Shown here: in pieces, positions 25,673 through 34,610 of the stretch
Position numbering within the stretch: position 1 is the stretch's first letter
Layout of the letters: every line of letters starts with the position of its first letter
Translations under genes and position numbers: made by a program
Notes under the pieces: model-generated
Database searches by the model: none
Seen by the model: only the letters and a program-made list of their open reading frames with translations
Told to the model about the DNA's origin: nothing
DNA from: Exiguobacterium indicum HHS 31
GTDB taxonomy: Bacteria > Bacillota > Bacilli > Exiguobacteriales > Exiguobacteriaceae
Assembly (NCBI RefSeq): GCF_001939065.1
Contig: NZ_MPSZ01000002.1
Location: 62,001 to 126,000 of the forward strand
Length of the DNA stretch: 64,000 nt
Reading direction: 5' to 3'

Positions 25673-28519
25673 TTATTTTTTTGCTTTCTTCACTGTCACA
25701 GAAGTCACAGGGCTCACTTGACCACGCGTATTCTTAACGTAGACGGAAAGCTTCGCTTTTGCTTTTTGCTTCGGAATTTTGACGGAATAGTTGCCTTTTG
25801 CAGAAACCGTTCCTTTTCCGATGACTTTTTTCTTCGCATCTTTTACATAAACACTTAATTTCTTTTCAGCTGTCCCGGTTACTTTCGTTTGTCCGGCATA
25901 GACGGATTTCACTTTCGGTGCTGCTGGGGCTGGTAGGACTTTTACGATCGTCGGTTTACTTGTGCGTTTAGCAATATCCGTCACTGTGACGATCAAGCTT
26001 GAACCACCGACTTGTTTTGGTAATTTCGCACTGAAGTGACCTTTTGCGTCGACTTTCGCTGTGGCGATTTTCTTTTGTTTTGCATCTTTGACAGTAACCG
26101 TACCGCCCGCAAGAGCTGTACCTGTCATTTTTGTTGCACCGGCAAGTACTGGTTTAACTTTTGGAGCTGCTGGCGCTTTTCCAGGAAGGACTTCTGTACG
26201 TTCTGACGTGATATCCAGTCCATTTGTGTAACGAATTGTTAGGACCGTACCTTTGTTTTGACGTGGAATCGTCACACTATATTTTCCGGATTTAGCTGTA
26301 GTAGAACCCAACTTCTTAGTGGACCATACTTCCACTTTTGTTCCGGTTTTAACCGTTCCTGTGACAGTCAGTTTATTATCATATACGTTGTTGACAGTTC
26401 CGTTCAGATTCAATTGCGAAATTGCCCGAGGAATACTAACTTTACCGTATCCTGAAACCGGACTGACATAGGCAGGAAACTTGAATTCAAGCTCTTCTCC
26501 CTCTTCTTCCTCAAACCAATCATTCGGATTTTCGAAAGCTAGTGGTTCTGCACTTTTTTGTAGAATTTGTTCGATTTGTTTAGGTGTTAGTTTAGGATTA
26601 AGTGACTTCAAGATTCCCGCAACAGCTGCGACGTGTGGTGAAGCCATACTTGTTCCATCCATATACACCGTATTTCCGTCTGGAATCAAACTCGCTACTT
26701 TTGAACCCGGTGCAACGACATCAAGGCCGACTCCATAATTCGAGTAATCTGAAACCATACCGAGCGTATTCGTCGCTCCAACAGAAATCGCATATTCTGA
26801 GTTTGCTGGGAACCCTACCATCATATCGTAGTCGTTTCCTGAAGCCGCAACGACCGTAACACCATGATCTGCTGCATATTTCATCATATAAGCCATCGTG
26901 CGGCTTTCACCGCCACCAAGACTCATATTGATGACTTTCGCTCCATGATCAACAGCATATTTAATTCCAAGTGCAATGGCATCCGTTTCTCCTTCGCCAT
27001 TTGCATTCAATACTTTAACCGGTAAGATTTGTGCCGACTGATGAATCCCTTGTATCCCGTAATCATTGTTGATTGTCGCTGCGATGACACCTGCCACGTG
27101 TGTTCCGTGACCATTATCATCAATCGCGTCGCCATCTCCGTTTACGGAAACATAGTTCTTCTCATTCGCAATATCAACTTTCCCTTGTAAATCCTTTAAG
27201 CGATAATCAACACCTGTATCAATGACCGCAATTTTGACAGGTGCTAATTTTTTACCACTAAATCGTTTTTGGAACTCCTCAAAACCAATTCCAACATTCG
27301 GGAATTGTTCGAAGACTGTTTTCTTATTGATGGCCCATTGGTAATCAAAATTGATATCACTTGTTGCTTTGTAAGTTTGAATCTTTTCCACATATTCGAC
27401 TGCTGATGAACGACCAATCGATTGCTTTAATGCTGACGCTGATTGTCCCTTCACCGTTGGATCTTCTGTCACTACAATGAAATCGCCAGCTTTACCAAGC
27501 GGTAAACGTTCAACATCTGCTGATTGAATTCCAGCAATTTTCATCGAACTGACTGTTTTCCCTGGCTTTAACTTAACGATGAATCGCGTAGTTTCTTTTG
27601 ACTGAATGTTCATCCCTAATGTTCCGAACGTATCGTCTAACGTACTGCCGCTCATCTCAGATATCTTCATTTTTTTAGCATATCCATCGATTTCTTCTGC
27701 AATCACAGCAGGCGATGCATCGCGTGATAATGTATAAAGACGGTCAACGGCTTGTTGATCTGTCTTTGTCAGCGTGTACGATGTTCCACGTACGAGTGCC
27801 TCCATTGCAGGTTTCAATGTTTTTAAATCTTCGTACGCTTGTTGACGCTTATCTTTATTGAAAAGAAGCGTTTTGACAACGTAAGGCGATGTTTTGTAAT
27901 AAAGCGACGTCAAGGCACGACCTGCGTCCGATTGACTCAATACCTGTTTTTGGATCGAGTGCATAAGAGCAAGCATTGGTTTTTCTTCTTTTGTTTGTTT
28001 TAATGCTTCTTCTGCCATACAGCTAATATCACTGATTGGCTCATATTCGACAGCTAATTTGACGTTATTGTATGTCAGCTTAACGTTTGCTGCTTTTGTC
28101 GTTTTCCCCTCTTCGATGTTCGGGTAATATTCGACTTTGACATAATACGGTCCATCCCATGCATATGGAACGGCTAATTTTGTCGTTGCTTTTTCATTCG
28201 GTTCTGCTTCTGTCCGGTAACGATCAAATGTATCATCTTCAGCTGCCATCGCTTCGCTCGGGTAAGCTGTCACTTGAACAGGTTGATCCGTATCGATTGA
28301 TAACTCAAAGTGTGACGCTGTTTTTTCTACACCTGCTTCATGATTGACACGGTACCAATATGTATTTTTTTCTTCTATTCCGGTCTTAAGTGTCGTTTCT
28401 TGTCCTGCTTGTAAAAGTGTTGCGCTTGCAAGAGCGGTCTCCGCTTTTGCAGTAGTTGGTCCTACGCCGAGCGTTAAAACTAAACAGCTCAGCATGACCC
28501 AAATCATCAGTTTCTTCAC
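25673..28519 (-). CDS. Secreted subtilisin-like serine protease (S8) with C-terminal Ig-like repeats
   Basis: 948 residues from the GTG at 28519, seven bases after AAGGAGG. A signal peptide (KKLMIWVMLSCLVLTLGVG, cleavage near AKA-E) is followed by a pre-peptidase domain (30-160), a helical segment and a propeptide-like inhibitor (about 310-380). The catalytic triad is D434 (AVIDTGVD), H471 (NGHGTHVAG) and S624 (GTSMASPH), with oxyanion N561. The C-terminus has Big-type repeats: one near 715-800 and two clear copies led by APAAPKVK-x-V at about 805-875 and 880-948. No LPxTG or transmembrane anchor is visible, so it is probably released or held by wall affinity. Confidence 0.92.
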   Translation of the reverse strand: MKKLMIWVMLSCLVLTLGVGPTTAKAETALASATLLQAGQETTLKTGIEEKNTYWYRVNHEAGVEKTASHFELSIDTDQPVQVTAYPSEAMAAEDDTFDRYRTEAEPNEKATTKLAVPYAWDGPYYVKVEYYPNIEEGKTTKAANVKLTYNNVKLAVEYEPISDISCMAEEALKQTKEEKPMLALMHSIQKQVLSQSDAGRALTSLYYKTSPYVVKTLLFNKDKRQQAYEDLKTLKPAMEALVRGTSYTLTKTDQQAVDRLYTLSRDASPAVIAEEIDGYAKKMKISEMSGSTLDDTFGTLGMNIQSKETTRFIVKLKPGKTVSSMKIAGIQSADVERLPLGKAGDFIVVTEDPTVKGQSASALKQSIGRSSAVEYVEKIQTYKATSDINFDYQWAINKKTVFEQFPNVGIGFEEFQKRFSGKKLAPVKIAVIDTGVDYRLKDLQGKVDIANEKNYVSVNGDGDAIDDNGHGTHVAGVIAATINNDYGIQGIHQSAQILPVKVLNANGEGETDAIALGIKYAVDHGAKVINMSLGGGESRTMAYMMKYAADHGVTVVAASGNDYDMMVGFPANSEYAISVGATNTLGMVSDYSNYGVGLDVVAPGSKVASLIPDGNTVYMDGTSMASPHVAAVAGILKSLNPKLTPKQIEQILQKSAEPLAFENPNDWFEEEEGEELEFKFPAYVSPVSGYGKVSIPRAISQLNLNGTVNNVYDNKLTVTGTVKTGTKVEVWSTKKLGSTTAKSGKYSVTIPRQNKGTVLTIRYTNGLDITSERTEVLPGKAPAAPKVKPVLAGATKMTGTALAGGTVTVKDAKQKKIATAKVDAKGHFSAKLPKQVGGSSLIVTVTDIAKRTSKPTIVKVLPAPAAPKVKSVYAGQTKVTGTAEKKLSVYVKDAKKKVIGKGTVSAKGNYSVKIPKQKAKAKLSVYVKNTRGQVSPVTSVTVKKAKK

Positions 28520-28619
28520 ACATGCTCCTCCTTCAAAATGGATATACTTTAATTTGATTATAAACAGTATATGGATAAAATGGATAATTAATTTATAGTG
28601 AAATCTTACAATTTTGAAA

Positions 28620-28661
28620 GAAAGACGCATCATGTTCTAAAGAACACGATGCGTCTGACTC
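28620..28661 (-). terminator. Rho-independent terminator after msrAB
   Basis: AGACGCATCgTGTTCT / AGAACAtGATGCGTCT stem with one mismatch and a TTCTTTC tail, immediately after the msrAB stop. Confidence 0.82.
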
Positions 28662-28664
28662 CAT

Positions 28665-29765
28665 TCATTTAAAATCTGCTACATATTCACTGTATCCTTC
28701 TTGTTTCAAGTCCTCTTTCGGAATGAAACGTAAGGCGGCTGAGTTCATACAATACCGAAGCCCTGTTGGCTCTGGACCATCCGAAAAGACATGTCCGAGA
28801 TGGGCATTTCCATGTCGACTTCGGACTTCCATCCGTTTCATGCCGATTGAAAAGTCACTTTTCTCAATGATATTACCTGGCTCAAGTGGTTTCGTAAAAC
28901 TCGGCCATCCTGTCTTCGAATCATATTTATCGTTTGATGAAAACAATGGTTCACCAGAGATCAGATCGACATAGATCCCGTCTGCTTTCAAATCGTGATA
29001 CGGATTATCAAACGCCGGCTCCGTTCCATCCTCTTGTGTCACTTTGTACTGGATGGCGGTTAATTTCTTTTTGATTTCTGCGTCTGATAATTTTGGATAG
29101 GTTGGAAGATCGAGCTTGGGCTGATCGTTCCAGTAGCGATTGATGAAGTCGTCGCGTCCAGAAGCTGCCCGGTAAAACTTATACTTTTTCTCACTCTTCA
29201 AATAGTAATCCTGATGGTATGCTTCCGCTTCATAAAAAGGACTGGCTGCAATCAACGGTGTGACGATTTTATCATCGAAGATCTGTTGTTTCTCTAGATC
29301 CTGTTTCGATTGTGCTGCGATTTCTTTTTGTTTCTCATTCGTATAGAAAATCGCCGTTGTATAAGACTCACCACGATCGACGAATTGACCATCTGCATCC
29401 GTCGGATCAATCTGGCGCCAGTAGACATCTAATAATTGCTTGTACGAGATGACGTTCGGATCAAACGTGATCAATACCGCTTCCCGATGACCTGTCGTCT
29501 CCGCTGACACTTGATTATACGTCGGATTTTCAACATCACCGCCCGTATAACCAGAAATGACGGACTTGACTCCTTTTAATTCTTCGAACGGGGGCTCCAT
29601 ACACCAGAAGCATCCTCCAGCTAAAATCGCTGTCTCTTCCGGTTGATAACTCAATTCCTTACTACCACTTGATTTTGCTTGCTGTTGCTGGAACACGAAG
29701 TATCCCCCGACCATGATGACGATGAGACCGATGACTGATAAAATCGTCCACATTCGTTTCTTCAT
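28665..29765 (-). CDS. msrAB: Membrane-anchored peptide methionine sulfoxide reductase MsrA-MsrB fusion
   Basis: 366 residues. An N-terminal membrane anchor (residues 5-25, [20 protein letters not shown]) without a lipobox places the enzyme outside the cytoplasmic membrane. MsrA spans about 45-195 with the catalytic Cys52 in [10 protein letters not shown]; MsrB spans about 220-360 with KTGWPSF and the catalytic Cys in [11 protein letters not shown]. The pair repairs both S- and R-methionine sulfoxide. Typical MsrB zinc CxxC motifs are not present. It is the gene next to the sulfur-handling cluster, but separated by terminators, so it is a separate unit. Confidence 0.94.
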   Translation of the reverse strand: MKKRMWTILSVIGLIVIMVGGYFVFQQQQAKSSGSKELSYQPEETAILAGGCFWCMEPPFEELKGVKSVISGYTGGDVENPTYNQVSAETTGHREAVLITFDPNVISYKQLLDVYWRQIDPTDADGQFVDRGESYTTAIFYTNEKQKEIAAQSKQDLEKQQIFDDKIVTPLIAASPFYEAEAYHQDYYLKSEKKYKFYRAASGRDDFINRYWNDQPKLDLPTYPKLSDAEIKKKLTAIQYKVTQEDGTEPAFDNPYHDLKADGIYVDLISGEPLFSSNDKYDSKTGWPSFTKPLEPGNIIEKSDFSIGMKRMEVRSRHGNAHLGHVFSDGPEPTGLRYCMNSAALRFIPKEDLKQEGYSEYVADFK

Positions 29766-29860
29766 CTCCCTTCGCCTCCTCTATTTAGCTTACGTCGCAT
29801 GACGTCGATTGGATGTTCTCTTACTTAAACTTTACAACGCTAATGCTAGCTTGTCGTAGC

Positions 29861-29881
29861 ATGTGCTCAAACGGAGCACAT
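29861..29881. promoter_or_regulatory. Perfect inverted repeat upstream of msrAB
   Basis: ATGTGCTC-AAACG-GAGCACAT, an 8-bp perfect inverted repeat about 100 bases before the msrAB start. On the minus strand it overlaps a possible -35 TTGAGC placed 16 bp before TAGCAT. It may be an operator for a redox-type repressor or an RNA hairpin; neither can be told apart from sequence. Confidence 0.35.
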
Positions 29882-29916
29882 TCAATACTATGTAGAGTTC
29901 TTGTGTGTTTCTCCAC

Positions 29917-29945
29917 AAAAAAAAGAGCCTCATATCGACTCTTTT
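29917..29945 (-). terminator. Rho-independent terminator at the end of the sulfur operon
   Basis: AAAAGAG / CTCTTTT stem (29921-29927 with 29939-29945) followed by an eight-T tract on the minus strand. Confidence 0.8.
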
Positions 29946-29951
29946 CGAAAA

Positions 29952-30179
29952 TTAACCTTTTTGAATCCAGAATTTTAGGACGCTTGCTTCTTCTTCATGT
30001 TTGACGAGTGCATGACCACCTGATGTCGCCCACGCCTGAAGATCGTTTTTTGCCCCTTTATCCGTCGCATGGACTTCAAGGATTTGACCTGATTCGAGTC
30101 CAGCGATGGCTTTTTTTGTTTTTACGATTGGCATCGGACAAGCAAGTCCTTTTGCGTCGAGTACGAGTTCTGATTTCAT
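29952..30179 (-). CDS. yrkI: TusA/SirA-family sulfur carrier (YrkI-like)
   Basis: 75-residue sulfur-transfer protein. The signature L-x-C-P-x-P is seen as [15 protein letters not shown], with the persulfide-carrying Cys near residue 13. The start at 30179 follows AGGAGG; a longer frame would run back into yrkH. Last gene of the CstR-controlled operon, 43 bases after the persulfide dioxygenase. It is closely similar to the N-terminal half of the 191-aa fusion at 31395-31970, as in the B. subtilis yrkF/yrkI pair. Confidence 0.9.
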   Translation of the reverse strand: MKSELVLDAKGLACPMPIVKTKKAIAGLESGQILEVHATDKGAKNDLQAWATSGGHALVKHEEEASVLKFWIQKG

Positions 30180-30222
30180 GTTGTATTCCTCCTGAATGAT
30201 TTGATGTTCGTTATGAATCGGC

Positions 30223-31359
30223 TTAGCGTACCGCACAGCGGTTCGGTCCGACTTCCATTTCCCGTTGTGTCTCAAGATCGGGTGTCTGTTTCCCCATGTT
30301 CGTTTCACGGATATCTTGATACGCGTTCGGTTGTAGCGGCAGGTTCTCTGTGACCATTTTCCGGAATGTTGCTTCATCGTCGATGTTGAGACCATGATTG
30401 TTCGCAAGCAAGATGCTTAATTTTTCCGCTACACTACCATCCGTGTTCAATTCTTCAATGATCATGAAATGTGCCGGTAAGACGATGAGTTCTGGTGAAA
30501 GATCACGATACGTGTTGTAGAGCGAATCGCGTAAGTCACCAACCCAGTCTTCCGCGAGACCGGCTAAATCCGGACGACCAATCGAGTCGATGAACAAGAT
30601 ATCACCTGTCAATAAATAACGCTGATCGACGATGAATGAAGTCGATCCAATCGTATGTCCCGGGGAATAAAGAGCGCGTACTTCAATCGCTGTATCCCCC
30701 ACTTGAACCGTACTACCGTCTTCAAGTGGTGCATAATCGAATGTGACATCCGTCGCATCTTTTGGCGGCAACCAGTATGTCGCGCCTGTTTTTTCAGCGA
30801 TGTCGCGTCCTCCAGAAATATGATCCGCATGAAGATGTGTATCAAACACATGCTTAATCGTGACGTTGCGTGATGCGGCATAATCCAAATACACATCCGT
30901 CATTCGTGTCGCGTCGATGAGTACGGCCTCTCCTTCTGAGATGACCATATACGAGAGACACCCTTTACCGATTCGAACGAACTGAACGACTTCGCCTTGA
31001 TCAGTTCCTGTTTCGTTCAGCGTTCCGAGTGAAATCGGTTCTAGATGTTCACTCCATGCTTTCATACCGCCTGACAGATACGATACGTCTCGTCCTGCTT
31101 CTTCTAGCATATCGGCGACGAAAATCGATGAACCTTCTTTTGCGCAAACGACGAGAACATCCTGATCCGTCGGAAGCTGATCGAGAATCTCCTCGACACC
31201 ATCCAACAATTCAAAATACGGAATGTTGAGGTACTTGAAGTTCTCTCCTTCGATTTTCCAATCTTGAAACGCATCCTCATTCCGGACATCTAAGATGAAC
31301 AGAGACTCACGTCCAATGATTTTTTTTGTAACTCGTGCGGCTGTCATTGCTTGTGCCAT
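30223..31359 (-). CDS. yrkH: Rhodanese-persulfide dioxygenase fusion (YrkH-like MBL protein)
   Basis: 378 residues in two domains. Residues about 1-105 form a rhodanese domain with the active-site loop VVCAKEGSS. Residues about 120-360 form an ETHE1/persulfide dioxygenase-type MBL domain with the metal motif THLHADH and later [27 protein letters not shown]. Persulfide dioxygenases oxidise glutathione- or low-molecular-weight-thiol persulfide to sulfite; a rhodanese partner then makes thiosulfate. Here the rhodanese is on the N-terminal side, unlike staphylococcal CstB. Sulfite made here would be exported or captured by neighbours such as the TSUP protein. Confidence 0.9.
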   Translation of the reverse strand: MAQAMTAARVTKKIIGRESLFILDVRNEDAFQDWKIEGENFKYLNIPYFELLDGVEEILDQLPTDQDVLVVCAKEGSSIFVADMLEEAGRDVSYLSGGMKAWSEHLEPISLGTLNETGTDQGEVVQFVRIGKGCLSYMVISEGEAVLIDATRMTDVYLDYAASRNVTIKHVFDTHLHADHISGGRDIAEKTGATYWLPPKDATDVTFDYAPLEDGSTVQVGDTAIEVRALYSPGHTIGSTSFIVDQRYLLTGDILFIDSIGRPDLAGLAEDWVGDLRDSLYNTYRDLSPELIVLPAHFMIIEELNTDGSVAEKLSILLANNHGLNIDDEATFRKMVTENLPLQPNAYQDIRETNMGKQTPDLETQREMEVGPNRCAVR

Positions 31360-31394
31360 ATCTACTCGTTCCTCCTCTACTTTACGCTGTTGTA

Positions 31395-31970
31395 TTATTT
31401 CGCTGAAACGAGTGTCGTCGTCTCAGACGCCCATTCCTGCATACCCGATACGACATTGTGGACCGTATACCCCTTGTCACTGAGCTGTCGGCATGCCATG
31501 TCACTTCGGCTACCTGTCCAGCAGATGACATAAATCGTCTGATTTGAATCCAGTTCTGCATGGCGTGTCTCCAGTTCGCCTAACGGAATATTGATGGCTC
31601 CCGGTACATGGGCGAAGGCATATTCTGCTTGTTCACGAACATCGAGCACCGTGATCGAATCGTCTTGGCGTGCTGCTTCGACTGTTGCGTTGTTGACGGT
31701 TTGAGCGAATGCTGCTGGTTCCGTGACATCACCTGTTGATTTCCGAACGTAATGACGAAGCACTTCGCCTTCTTCAATCGTGCCTAAATAATGATTGCCG
31801 GTGCTGTTTGCCCAGGCACGGAGATCTGCAGTTGATCCTTTATCCGTCGCCTGGACTTCGATGACTTGTCCCGGTTCTAACGTCTTGATCGTTTTTTTCG
31901 TCCGAACGATTGGCATCGGACAAGCGAGGCCTTTGGCGTCCAATACGATATCTGATTTAATCATAGTCAT
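31395..31970 (-). CDS. yrkF: TusA-rhodanese fusion sulfurtransferase (YrkF-like)
   Basis: 191 residues. The TusA domain (1-75) carries GLACPMPIV; the rhodanese domain (95-191) carries the persulfide loop [12 protein letters not shown]. It likely relays sulfane sulfur between carriers and the dioxygenase (family knowledge from YrkF and CstA-type proteins). AAAGGAG lies eight bases from the ATG at 31970; a second in-frame ATG is at 31964. It sits between the small rhodanese and yrkH. Confidence 0.92.
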   Translation of the reverse strand: MTMIKSDIVLDAKGLACPMPIVRTKKTIKTLEPGQVIEVQATDKGSTADLRAWANSTGNHYLGTIEEGEVLRHYVRKSTGDVTEPAAFAQTVNNATVEAARQDDSITVLDVREQAEYAFAHVPGAINIPLGELETRHAELDSNQTIYVICWTGSRSDMACRQLSDKGYTVHNVVSGMQEWASETTTLVSAK

Positions 31971-31998
31971 ACAATTCGCTCCTTTACGGTGTGGGGTA

Positions 31999-32295
31999 TT
32001 ATTTCGTTTCGCCTTCGTACGACATCATGCCGCCATCCATGTTCGTCACGTCATATCCTTGTCCTTCGAGATATGTCGTTGCGCGACCACTGCGCGCACC
32101 AGAACGGCATACCATGACATACTCTTTTTTCTTGTCGAGTTCGTTCATCTTGAATTCAATCAATCCGAGTGGAATATGGATCGCTCCCGGAATCATTCCT
32201 TCTTTGACTTCATCGACTTCTCGGACATCAATGACGTTCAGTTGTTCACCACGTTCGATTTTTTCCTGTACTTCTGTTGCTGTCATGCGTTTCAT
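31999..32295 (-). CDS. Single-domain rhodanese
   Basis: 98-residue cytosolic rhodanese with active-site Cys63 in MVCRSGARSGRA and the helper motif VIDVREVDEV. Start placed at 32295 after GAGGAGG; the longer frame overlaps the preceding gene. Transfers sulfane sulfur to thiols or cyanide. Third gene of the operon. Confidence 0.9.
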   Translation of the reverse strand: MKRMTATEVQEKIERGEQLNVIDVREVDEVKEGMIPGAIHIPLGLIEFKMNELDKKKEYVMVCRSGARSGRATTYLEGQGYDVTNMDGGMMSYEGETK

Positions 32296-32320
32296 GTTCA
32301 ATTCCTCCTCTTGATTCGAT

Positions 32321-32680
32321 TCAGCGCCAGGCATTCACTCCGCCACGGACTTCCGTGACATTTGAATAACCGGCTTTTTTTAGTACTTTAACGGCTTGTT
32401 TGCTTCGCATCCCGCTTTGACAGATGACGAGCACTTCTTTGTCTTTCGGGATTTGATTCAGTTGACTGTTTAGCGTTTGTAACGGAATGTTCTTAAATCC
32501 TTTGATGTGATTGCCTTTGAATTCTGCCGGTGTCCGAACATCGAGATAAAATCGTTTGCGGTCGTTTAGTAACGGCTTCAGTTCCGTGGTCGACACTTGC
32601 TTGACGCCTTTTGTTGGGGCGAACATCTTATAAGCGAGATAGCCGACGACGAGCAACAAGATAATCGATCGTACATCCAT
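32321..32680 (-). CDS. Membrane-anchored rhodanese
   Basis: 119 residues: an N-terminal membrane segment (RSIILLLVVGYLAYKMF, residues 4-20) followed by a rhodanese domain with the loop VICQSGMRSKQA and FYLDVRTPAEF. The catalytic domain is predicted on the cytosolic face of the membrane if the short N-terminus is outside (inference). It would hand sulfur to or from a membrane partner. Second gene of the operon. Confidence 0.9.
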   Translation of the reverse strand: MDVRSIILLLVVGYLAYKMFAPTKGVKQVSTTELKPLLNDRKRFYLDVRTPAEFKGNHIKGFKNIPLQTLNSQLNQIPKDKEVLVICQSGMRSKQAVKVLKKAGYSNVTEVRGGVNAWR

Positions 32681-32702
32681 GCGTCATTCCTCCTTCAGAT
32701 CA

Positions 32703-33182
32703 TTAGATGAATAGATTGACGTTTCCGTTCTCCGCATCGGCGAGGTAGGCGGCAACACCTGCATACTCAACCCCGTCGTGTAATTCTTCCTGTTTCAAAC
32801 CGAGTAAATCCATCGTCATCGTACAGGCGACGAGTTTGACATCCTGTTCTTTCGCTAATTCGATTAAGTCTGGAAGTGGCATCGCATTGTGCTTCTTCAT
32901 GACGTTTTTAATCATTTTTTGACCTGCACCACCGAAGTTCATTTTCGAGAGTGGCATCTTATCAGCACCGCGTGGCATGAACTTACCGAACATCTTCTCA
33001 AGGAATGTTTTATCCGGCTGGATCGGTTCATCCTTACGCATCGCATTCAAACCCCAGAAGGTATGAAAAATCGTGACTTCGTGATCGTATGCGGCTGCAC
33101 CGTTGGCAATGATATAAGCTGCCATGACTTTGTCGTACTCTCCACTAAATAAAACGATGGTTGTTTTTTTCGTATCTGACAT
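32703..33182 (-). CDS. yrkE: DsrE-like peroxiredoxin-family sulfur carrier (YrkE-like)
   Basis: 159-residue DsrE/F-like fold protein (TTIVLFSGEYDKVMAAYIIANGA). The conserved cysteine is in VKLVACTMTMDLLG. Proteins of this type accept sulfane sulfur and pass it to TusA and rhodanese partners, all of which are encoded next. First gene of the operon after the operator at 33204-33219. Confidence 0.9.
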   Translation of the reverse strand: MSDTKKTTIVLFSGEYDKVMAAYIIANGAAAYDHEVTIFHTFWGLNAMRKDEPIQPDKTFLEKMFGKFMPRGADKMPLSKMNFGGAGQKMIKNVMKKHNAMPLPDLIELAKEQDVKLVACTMTMDLLGLKQEELHDGVEYAGVAAYLADAENGNVNLFI

Positions 33183-33203
33183 GAACGTAATTCCTCCAAG
33201 CGT

Positions 33204-33219
33204 TTACCCTAAGGGGTAT
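33204..33219. promoter_or_regulatory. CstR-type operator of the sulfur operon
   Basis: TTACCCTAAGGGGTAT, an inverted repeat with the same 6-4-6 layout and nearly the same half-sites as the one upstream of cstR. It lies 21 bases before the yrkE start, over the probable leader. CsoR/CstR proteins recognise such G/C-centred pseudopalindromes. Confidence 0.7.
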
Positions 33220-33238
33220 ATTAATTCGTAAAAATTTT

Positions 33239-33502
33239 TTATCTGCTTTTCATTAAGAGTTGAACAGCCTCTGCAACGGCTTGTTCATGATTTTCCGTCG
33301 CATCATCCTGACGGACACAGTCGATCAAGTTCTCACTGACGACAAGACCAATGACACGATCGATTGCACTACGTGTCGCACTCAGTTGTGTGACGACATC
33401 CTTACAGGACGCCTCTTCTTTCATCATTCGAACGATACCGTGGATTTGTCCTTCAATCCGATTCATCCGATGAATGATGCGATCTTCATAACCGTTTTCC
33501 AT
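33239..33502 (-). CDS. cstR: CstR persulfide-sensing repressor (CsoR family)
   Basis: 87-residue all-helical repressor. The two sensing cysteines are C33 (EASCKD) and C62 (LIDCVR). The copper-ligand His of CsoR is replaced by Asn in SENLIDC, which is diagnostic of CstR rather than CsoR. Reactive sulfur forms a di- or trisulfide bridge and releases DNA. Start at 33502, where AAGGAGATGG precedes the ATG; the frame to 33577 would cover the operator. It lies at the head of the sulfur cluster with operators on both sides. Confidence 0.93.
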   Translation of the reverse strand: MENGYEDRIIHRMNRIEGQIHGIVRMMKEEASCKDVVTQLSATRSAIDRVIGLVVSENLIDCVRQDDATENHEQAVAEAVQLLMKSR

Positions 33503-33567
33503 ATGAAGTCCATCTCCTTTTTTAAATGTGACATACGTCATATCTTGTTGGTACATTCCATACAATA

Positions 33568-33583
33568 ATACCCGCATGGGTAT
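33568..33583. promoter_or_regulatory. CstR-type operator before cstR
   Basis: ATACCCGCATGGGTAT, a perfect 6-4-6 inverted repeat 66 bases before the cstR start; implies autoregulation. Confidence 0.75.
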
Positions 33584-33592
33584 AAGTCAACG

Positions 33593-33642
33593 AAAAAGAT
33601 TTCCGATTTTGTCGCCATTGTAGAACGTCCGGAAATCTTTTT
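33593..33642 (-). terminator. Terminator after the LysR gene
   Basis: GATTTCCG / CGGAAATC stem (33598-33605 with 33630-33637), followed by TTTTTC on the minus strand; isolates the LysR unit from cstR. Confidence 0.75.
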
Positions 33643-33646
33643 GCAT

Positions 33647-34498
33647 TTAACCTTTCCAATTCGCCTGTAAAAAAGTGATCCAATGTTCTGCTAGGCGAGT
33701 CGGCATTTTCTCTGGTAACAGATAACGAAACGTTCGTTTAGAAATCCCTTTCGCATGAAGCGTAAAGGACTCGGACAGGAAAGACGTGACGAGTCGTTCT
33801 GACAACGCTGCAATGCCACTCCCATTCAAAACAAGTTGGCGTACTAAAAAGTTGGCATCGACTGTAATCGTTCGTGCGGGTACAATCGACGAAGCATCTA
33901 GCCAACGATCGAGCGCATAGCGGGAGGCAGATCCTTCTTCGCGAACGATCCACGTTGCATCGTTTAACGGAAGGTGGGACGCACCAATGATGTGCAGTTG
34001 ATCTTTTGCAAAGACGATTTGTTTGATCCCATCAAGTGTCAGTTTTCCTTCGATCATCCCGAGATCGATCTCACGATGTCGTAAAGCTGCTGCCACTTGA
34101 TCATGGTTCATTAACTGGATATCTAGTGATACCTTAGGGTGAGCGCTTGAAAACAGATGAATCATGTCATCGAGCAACATTTCGTGAATCGTATGCGTTG
34201 CTCCGATCCGTAAGGTTCCGCGGAAGGTACCTTCCGATTCATCCAGCTGGGACTGCATCTGTTCGAGCTGGAAAAGAACTTCTTTTGCATGGCGATAGAC
34301 AATCCAGCCCATTTCCGATACCTCGACCCCTATTGCGAATGAATCACGTATTAACAATGAATGTCCGATATCTTCTTCTAGTCGTTTAATGTGAACACTG
34401 ATCGTCGGTTGCGATAGAAATAACTGTTCCGCTGTTTTCGTAAAATGACGTGTTTCAACGAGTGTGACGAACGTTCTCAGTTCAGTTAATTTCAACAA
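33647..34498 (-). CDS. LysR-family transcriptional regulator
   Basis: 283 residues: N-terminal winged HTH (LRTFVTLVETRHFTKTAEQLFLSQPTISVHIKRLEED) and a two-lobed periplasmic-binding-like effector domain. It is divergent from the TSUP exporter across 112 bases, the usual LysR arrangement, and close to the sulfur cluster. CysL-like control by sulfite or a sulfur metabolite is plausible but only inferred. Confidence 0.92.
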   Translation of the reverse strand: MLKLTELRTFVTLVETRHFTKTAEQLFLSQPTISVHIKRLEEDIGHSLLIRDSFAIGVEVSEMGWIVYRHAKEVLFQLEQMQSQLDESEGTFRGTLRIGATHTIHEMLLDDMIHLFSSAHPKVSLDIQLMNHDQVAAALRHREIDLGMIEGKLTLDGIKQIVFAKDQLHIIGASHLPLNDATWIVREEGSASRYALDRWLDASSIVPARTITVDANFLVRQLVLNGSGIAALSERLVTSFLSESFTLHAKGISKRTFRYLLPEKMPTRLAEHWITFLQANWKG

Positions 34499-34610
34499 TA
34501 CCCCTCCTTATTACATTTCATAATCATTTATATATAATTAATTCATTTTTATAATCTTGTATTCCTCTTTCATACTCAAGGTATCACGTATTAGAAAGAA
34601 GGACTGTTTC

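Noticed and set aside
25683-28520. Upstream extension of the subtilase to 28633
   Set aside because: The added segment lacks a ribosome site and would place the signal peptide 38 residues inside the protein.
29952-31970. Two TusA genes as a recent tandem duplication
   Set aside because: The same arrangement of a TusA-rhodanese fusion and a lone TusA is known in the B. subtilis yrk cluster, so it is ancestral rather than a new duplication.
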